From assembly GCA_016801845.1 (NCBI GenBank), contig CM028913.1, positions 1 through 64,000 of the forward strand: DNA of 64,000 nt, read 5' to 3'. The stretch comes from Polydactylus sextarius. Its lineage: Eukaryota; Chordata; Actinopteri; Polynemidae. The notes beneath the pieces are model-generated. The model did not search any database. It was not told where the DNA came from and saw only the letters and a list, made by a program, of their open reading frames with translations. Numbering within the stretch: position 1 is the stretch's first letter; every line of letters begins with the position of its first letter. A program made the position numbers and the translations under genes. Of this stretch, positions 57,793 through 64,000 are shown piece by piece.

Positions 57793-59247
57793 TGGTCAGA
57801 TCATAGAGAGTGGATACAGGTACCAATTCCGAAGTGGAGCAACAATTAGCCACCTACTCTACATGGATGACATCAAGCTGTACACCAGGAATGAGCGTGA
57901 AATCGACTCACTAATCCACACCACCAGGATCTACATTAATGACATAAGGATGTCCTTCGGATTGGATAAGTGTGGCTGGATGTTCTCAAAGAGAGGCAAG
58001 GTGATCAGAACTGAAGGGGTCAACCTACCAGAGGGCAACATAGGTGATATCCAAGACAGCTACAAGTACCTTGGTATCCCACAAGCTAATGGAAACAATG
58101 AGGAGGCCGCAAGGAAGTCAGCCACAACCAAATACCTCCAGAGAGTAAGGCAAGTCCTGAAAAGTCAGCTGAATGGCAAGAACAAGATCTGAGCCATCAA
58201 CATGTACGCACTGCCGGCCATCAGATACCTTGCTGGGATCAAAAGCTCCTTACCATGCACGGATGGTTTCACCCCAAATCCAGCACCCTGAGACTGTACA
58301 CTAAGTGGAAGGAGGGAGGCCGAGGACTCGTGAGCATCAAGGCCATGATCCAGGATGAAACATCGAACATCCAAGAATACATCAAGAAAATGGCCACAAA
58401 GGATGAACTGCTAAGTGAATGCCTCAGACAGCAGAAACCCAATGAGAGTGCAGAGGAAGAGGAGCAGACAACTTGGAGGGATAAGCCCCTACATGGAATG
58501 TACCACCATCAAATTGAAGAAGTGGCTGATATCAAAAAGACCTACCAGTGGTTGGAAAAGGCTGGACTTACAGACAGCACAGAGGCACTAATCATTGCAG
58601 CACAAGAACAGGCCCTAGGTACAAGAGCCATAGAGGCCAAGATCTACCACAGTAGACAAGACCCAAGGTACAGACTGTGCAAAGATGCCCCTGAGACAGT
58701 CCAGCACATAGTGGCAGGGTGTAAGATGCTAGCCTGGTCAGCGTACATGGAGAGGCACAACCAGGTAGCTGGAATAGTGTACAGGAACATCTGTACACAG
58801 TATGGAATAGAAGTACCCAAATCCCAATGGGCTGTGCCACAGAAGGTGGCAGAGAACAGCATTGCCAAGGTTCTGTGGGACTTCAGCTTCCAGACTGACA
58901 AACAGCTCCTGGCTAACCAACCAACCACCATAGTGGTGGTGGACAAAGTGCAGAAGAAGGCAGTGGTGATAGATGTGGCGATACCAGCTGATGCCAACAT
59001 CAGAAAGAAGGAACATGAAAAGGTTGAAAAGTACCAAGGGCTGAAAGAACAGCTAGAACAGATGTGGAAGGTCAAGGCGAGTTTGGTCCATGTGGTAGTA
59101 GGAGCACTCAGGGCAGTGACCCCCATACTGGGAGAGTGGCTCCAACAGATCCCAGGAACAACATCTGAAGCCTCAGTCCAGAAGAGCACAGTCCTAGGAA
59201 CAGCTAAGATACTGCGTAGAACCCTCAAACTCCCAAGCCTCTGGTAG
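57793..59247 (+). mobile_element. Rex6/Dong (R4-clade)-like LINE, 3' half
   Basis: Plus frames 57,575-58,192 and 58,255-59,247. The RT end reads ATISHLLYMDDIKLYTRNER (YMDD box), then MSFGLDKCGWMFSKRGKV; a TGA at 58190 and a shift interrupt, then MHGWFHPKSSTLRLYTKWKE. The C-terminal restriction-like endonuclease module shows RLCKDAPETVQHIVAGC with further His residues (CCHH-type zinc motif), then VVVDKVQKKAVVIDVAIP and KKEHEK (D...D...K nuclease core) and WLQQIPGTTSEASVQKSTVL, ending LPSLW at 59247. This arrangement, RT then C-terminal nuclease, marks R2/R4-type LINEs; Rex6 is the fish member. Frame of 330 codons is open, so the 3' half is fairly young. Confidence 0.8.
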
Positions 59248-59289
59248 AGGACCCGAGTTTAAGAATAACACACACAGATACCACCCAGA

Positions 59290-59745
59290 AGGGTGAGAAC
59301 GGATATAATTTATATATACAAATCAGAGCTCATCTGGATCCTAGCACTGGGAAGGGATGTCCTTTCTGTGGGCAGACAGAGACGTTAGACGTGGTGGCCA
59401 CATCACATCATCATCTGGAAAGCTTATTTAAGTTGTTGAACAGGTTGGTAGTGGCTCTGGGAGTGTTTTTTCTGTCTCACTGTTTGTCCTTGCCCTGAGA
59501 TACACGGTAAAAAAGAAACAGACAATGGTTCTAATTAACTTGTTGTTGGCAAATGCTAAGCTGGCAATCTGGAAGAGCCACAAAAACCGTTTGTCAGGTG
59601 TGGGCTGGACAGAGCTGGTGCTCTGTGTGAAGGCGCTGTTCTCGGCCAGGCTCAAGATAGAGAACTCTATCTGTAGACTGACCAGTAACCTGGGTGTTTT
59701 TAAAGATGTGTGGGACGTCAGGTGGGCGTCCTGTGTTCAGTGAGG
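59290..59745 (+). mobile_element. Tx1-like (L1-group) LINE C-terminal fragment
   Basis: Plus strand: CPFCGQTETLDVVATSHHHL (zinc-binding C-x2-C ... H region) near 59,362-59,420, then FKLLNRLVVALGVFF, then in another frame INLLLANAKLAIWKSHKNRL and ARLKIENSICRLTSNLGVF at 59,525-59,743. This is the carboxy end of Tx1-type ORF2. A frameshift lies near 59,470-59,520. Confidence 0.6.
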
Positions 59746-59749
59746 GAGG

Positions 59750-60364
59750 ATGGATCACTACATTTCAATTTATAGACGTGTGTGTGTGAGTGTGATTTCT
59801 TTTAATGTATTGTCCACATTGACTAATTGTGGTTGAATTATTGACTTAGAATTAAAGTTATCTTAAAGTCAAAGTCTTCTTCTTTTGGTTTTTTGGCAGT
59901 TAGCAACTAACTTGAATTGTGCATTACCACCACCAGGCGGTACCACCATCATATTTAGGACAGTGTAGAATGACATGCTCTAGACTCTGGACTACCACAG
60001 AATTCACAGTTGCCATCAGCATGCTTCTTCATTATTAACAGTGTGTTATTTAATTTTCTTTGTCTATTGTCCATACCTCATTCTTGAAAATACAACCTCT
60101 TCCTTCTTACTTCTTTTTGTGCTTCTGCCAGAGCGATTTACCTTCCAGTTTCCCTCCATCTAAAGACAGTCATTCCTACATGGTAGTTGCCACCCACGTT
60201 GTGTTCAGGGGTGGAGTTGTAGGAGGGCGGGGCACGAGCTATACTGTCAATCCAAAGAAACCTATTAATAGAAATCCACCCCTTCTGCTTGTGTTGATTC
60301 CGCCCATCACATTTGGTTGAATTTGCAAGCAAAACTTTTTGGTTTGTAGAAGATTTAGAGGTAA
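59750..60364. other. Spacer with dispersed GGTAATGC-type repeat
   Basis: On the minus strand 59,885-59,950 reads GGTGGTGGTAATGCAC, TTAGTTGCTAACTGCC and AGAAGAAGA, like the plus-strand text at 63,400-63,465. No gene. Confidence 0.4.
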
Positions 60365-62930
60365 TAATAATAATAATAATAAATTTTATTTGTATTGCAC
60401 TTTATATTAAAAAAAATCTTGAAGTGTTACAAAAGCAATATAAAGGAAATAAAAACAGACAAGAGTCAAACAAAAAAACAGGAATAAAACAAGAAAGAAT
60501 TACAGATTAAAACATATTTTTAAAAAGGTAAGTTTTAAGACCCTTTTTATAACTATCAATTGTCTGTGGAGCCCTCAGATGTTCTGGGAGGGTGTTCCAC
60601 AGTCAAGGAGCAGAAGAGCAGAAGGCTTGGGCTGAGGTCTGAGGAGTTCTTTAAGGTACTGGCGGGCGTTGCCATGGATGCACTGGAATGTGAGGAGGGA
60701 GACTTTCCATTTGATCTGGGCAGAAATGGGGAACCAGTGTAGTGAGTGAAGAATGGGACTGATGTGTTCGTGTATACTTACTCTCAACAGGATCCTAGCA
60801 GTATTGTTTTGAATGTGTTGTAGTTTTTGGATGCTCTTGTTGGGAATCCCACTGAGAAGCACATTACAGCAATCCAGCCTGGAGGAGACAAAGGCATGGA
60901 CGAGCTTCTCAGCATCTCTTAAAAGTGAGTGTGAGACAAAGTCTGGCTATATTCTGGAGGTGGTAGAATGATATTTTGCAAAGGTGATTGACGTGGGCCT
61001 CAAAGGTTAGATGGGGGTCAAACCTGACACCGAGGTTAGTAACTATTGATGAGGGATGTCCTTGCCAGAGAAAGTGATACAGGTTATGGCAGAGTCTTGG
61101 ATCTGATGAGGGGAACCAATAAGGATAGCTTCAGTTTTTGAACTGTTCAACTGGAGAAAGTTATGCCTCATCCACACCCTTATCTCCTCCAGACATGTAG
61201 TGAGTATGGATAGAGGTGATGTTGCTGATGGTGTTGAGTGAGTGTCTGTCTTTATGTATAGTTGTGTGTCACCTGTGTAGCAGTAAAAAGATAGCCCAAA
61301 GTGACTGATGACTTTGCTGAACGGGAGCATGTAGAGGGTGAAGAGGATGGGTCCAAGCACTGACCCTTGTGGAACCCCGCAGCCAACAGCATGTGAGTGA
61401 GACCTTGATCCACTCATGACAACATACTTTGACCTGCCAGTGAGGCAGGACATAAACCAGCTCAATACTGTGCCGCTGAGCCCAACAGAATCATGCAGGC
61501 GCTGGAGGAGTATGTGATGGTCGACCATATTAAATGCTGAAGATAGGTCAAGGAGGATGAGGAGGGATGGTGATCCAGAATCAGTTGTCATCAACAGGTC
61601 TGTCACCAAAGTGACTCTCACCAAAGCTGTTTCCATCCTGGGGGCGGAGCAGAAACCAGAATGGAACTTTTTGAAGATGTTATTGTGTTGGAGGTGATCC
61701 TGAAGATGGCTGGCAACAACTTCTCCAGGAATTTGGAAAGAAATGGCAAATTGGATATGGGCCTGTAGTTTTCAAAAATTTGGGGATCAAGAGTAGGTTT
61801 CTTGAGAAGTGGTTTGATAATTGCTGTTTTTAGTGCTGGTGGTACATGGCCAGTCTGAAGAGATTGATTTATAACTATGGTGATCAGAGGGCTAAGGGCA
61901 GAGCTGTTTGCTTTTACCAGGGCAGTAGGAAAGGGGTCGAGGGCACAAGTGGAGGGTTTCATCCCTTTGATGATGTCTTGTACCTCATGCTGAAAGATTT
62001 CTAAGAAGGGGTAGAGGGGCTTTGTGGTACCAGTCTGTGGGTTGGCAGCTGGAACAGACGGGAGGGACTTGGAATAAGTCTTTTGGTGGTCCCAATAGGC
62101 CAGCTTGTGGACAGTAAGTCCAGAAGCCTTGTAGCGCCGCTCAAGGCCACGTCCAGCAACCTTCATTTCCCGCAGTTCGCTTGTATACCGGGGAGCAGAG
62201 CGGAAAAATGTTTCTGTCCTGACTTTGATGGGTGCATGAAGATCCAGAATGTTGCTCAGGGTTGTATTGTAAAAGTCCACAGATTCAGTGACTAATGACA
62301 CGTGGACTAAGTGGAGGTGTTGGAGGTCGGAAGCCAGTTTGTTTGTGTCAGCATTTTTCGGTTTTCTGAAACATGTTTCATGTTTGGGCTTGATGTGAGT
62401 TGACAGAAAGTGCTCCATGCAGATTACTTTATGGTCAAACACACCCAAATCATACATGGATGTTGCACCAAGAGAGGCAGAGTCATTGATGACCAGATCA
62501 AGAATGTTCCGTTTGGTGTATGTGGGAATGTCAACATGTTGCCTGAGGTTTAAACAGTCCAGTAGCTGTTGAAACTCAGTTGCAAAGTGGCAGGAAGGGG
62601 TGTTGACATGGATATTAAAATCTCCAAGTATTATGATGTTGGGGGAAGTTAAACAGAAGGTTAACAGAAGATTGTACATCTCTGGGATGAAACGTGGGTT
62701 TGGTTTAGGTGGCTGGTAGAGAACTGTTATAGGGAGAGGATGCTTGCTGTTAAATGCTAGACATTCAAAAGAGGACAATTCAGGGAAGGGCAGGGGAGAC
62801 AGTCCCAAGTGGTAGAAAACTGCAGTAGAAAACAGCCAGGCCACCACCACGACCAGAGCTGTGGGCTTGTTGGAGATAACAACAGCCATCATTTAAAACA
62901 GAAAATACATCTGGTTGATGCCAGGTTCCT
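60365..62930 (-). mobile_element. L2-like LINE, copy 3, with endonuclease part
   Basis: Minus strand. 61,618-62,892 gives the end of the APE endonuclease (IIILGDFNIHVN, LDLVIND, DHKVICMEHF) and the RT start (LLKKPTLDPQIFENYRPISN, LPFLSKFLEK). After a frameshift, 61,043-61,636 gives LLDLSSAFNMVDHHILLQRL, VPQGSVLGPILFTLY and FYCYTGDTQLYI: the YADD box reads YTGD, losing the first catalytic Asp. 60,575-60,862 is the C-terminus (SLHWFPISAQIKWKV). The 3' end is a (TTA)n tail near 60,365. It differs clearly in sequence from the 37-kb LINE. Inactive by the YTGD change and frameshifts. Confidence 0.85.
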
Positions 62931-64000
62931 GTTAGACACATTATATTCAAAAATTTGTCCCGTATGTGATCACAAATGAGGCATGATTTATTTGTGAGGG
63001 ATTGGACATTGAAAAGTTCTATTTTAATGTTGGACGGAGTAATGTGTCTCTGTACTCATTTCAGTAGACTGAAATTTACCCTATGCTTCCTGTCTGGCTC
63101 CATGTATGGCAATGTTGCAGCCACTTCATGCTCTTTATCCATAAAGGTGCAACTTTTGTAATAGCAAAACACTATAGCCTGCAAGCAGATATTTCAGATT
63201 TAAGACGAAAGAAAATCAGAACATAATCAATTTTTTTAGGCTGATAAATTCAAAACCTTGATTTTTGTTTGGATTTTTTTTTTTTTGATGCCTGATACCA
63301 ACGATATAATGTCTATTCAGCTTTCCATACCATGCTCTGTCTGGAGCAATTGTGTGAATTAAGGGTCAGACGACTACATCACGCTCCGACACAATAGGTG
63401 GCGCTAATGCTACACCTTAACACTGGTTACCACCCACCACCAGCCGGAAGAAGCAGAAGAAGTGTGCTTGTTACACGTGTGGCCATACGACGGAGTGACT
63501 GCTGAGGAGACAAGACTTACTTTATCTGACAACATGAGACCAGGTAAAGTAAAGAACATTTGACTACTTGTACCGCACCGTACACATAGCGACAACATGA
63601 TCCTTAGTGTATCAGGATTCTGGGGTTCGTGTTCGGCCTGCTCCACCACGCTGCTCAGATATTGACCTCAAGGCCAATCGCTGCCCAGCGTGTATATGCA
63701 GTCTACTCTGATATGTGTAGATAATTGTGAAGTGTGTGGTGGCGATATCACCGATCAGTGACTCGTAGAGTCGTGAAATGGTCACAGAAAGGCGTTCAGA
63801 ACCCAGCCAGTACCGCGCGCTGTATTAATGATCGTGTGATTAGCTTCCGTGCTTTTGTAGCACGTGGACACATCGCTTGTCATCTCATGCCAGATAACGT
63901 AAGCATCCCTAGTGTTGGTGTAAAGACCATGTGTTTTTAGAGATTCTAGAGAGTTACAGCCGAGTTTAGTCCCTGCGAACCACGAGGGTCCAGCGAACGC
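62931..64000. other. Right-end region, possible gene start
   Basis: 63,168-63,272 is the inverted partner of 53,636-53,735. 63,395-63,470 is a GGTGGCGCTAATGC...GAAGAAG-type dispersed repeat. An ATG at 63,535 (ATGAGACCAG) is followed directly by a GTAAAG donor, which could be a short first coding exon of a plus-strand gene continuing beyond the window; nothing further confirms it. Confidence 0.3.

Noticed and set aside
58644..59228. 194-aa minus frame
   Set aside because: Shadow of the Rex6/Dong-like ORF, whose plus-strand motifs are clear.

Overview
The window looks like teleost (ray-finned fish) genomic DNA. It is AT-rich, intron-bearing and dense in transposon families typical of fish: L2-like, Rex6/Dong-like and Tx1-like LINEs, Ty3/gypsy, hAT-Charlie, an ISL2EU-type element and a class-I-like endogenous retrovirus (ERV). 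I see no bacterial operons, rRNA, tRNA genes or CRISPR array. Almost all recognisable coding sequence is a mobile element or a broken, duplicated piece of a host gene. Only the hAT transposase is a long, fully open frame.

1-19,040: a partial kinesin-13 (kif2c-like) gene on the minus strand. Its 5' exons lie at about 16.87-17.45 kb, and a candidate promoter with an ETS-type box is at 19.03 kb. Its motor-domain exons have been tandemly re-duplicated leftwards (block C at 15.7-16.8 kb, block B at 12.8-14.75 kb, block A at 1-3.1 kb) and carry frameshifts, stops and an altered P-loop. A short TA-flanked pogo-like transposon sits between blocks (12.18 and 15.03 kb). A complete but inactivated ERV (3,125-11,903, 531-bp LTRs, TAAAC target duplication) is inserted in one block; the empty site is still visible in the next block near 14.75 kb. 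The ERV shows gag (no capsid region recognised), PR, RT, RNase H, IN and a gamma-type Env. Between PR and RT it carries an extra segment with two H-x-[T/S] motifs like those of 2H phosphoesterases; this is the most intriguing element in the window.

20,700-34,622: the 5' exon of a SAMD3-like fish gene (plus strand), followed by about eleven near-identical 1.27-kb units (21,036-34,622). Each full unit carries the next exons of that gene with the same disabling changes. One unit (28,671-30,384) is chimeric, with a 3'-flank-like sequence and a (CAA)n tract.

34,620-64,000: a transposon-rich zone. L2-like LINEs on the minus strand at 36.9-39.4, 49.0-50.7 (containing a solo LTR) and 60.4-62.9 kb. 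A LINE on the plus strand split at 40.3/44.2 kb, with a Ty3/gypsy remnant (41.3-43.15 kb) between. An ISL2EU-type pair: broken transposase (45.2-47.1 kb, +) and a YqaJ nuclease fragment (47.8-48.0 kb, -). An apparently intact hAT-Charlie element (51,200-53,514) with a perfect 8-bp target duplication. A Rex6/Dong-like LINE (57.8-59.25 kb) next to a long (TA)n(CA)n(TA)n tract, and a Tx1-like LINE tail at 59.3-59.75 kb.

Caution: copies within the 1.27-kb array differ mainly by homopolymer length and 1-2 base indels, as seen in noisy long-read consensus. Single-base frameshifts are therefore weaker evidence of gene death here than in-frame stops.
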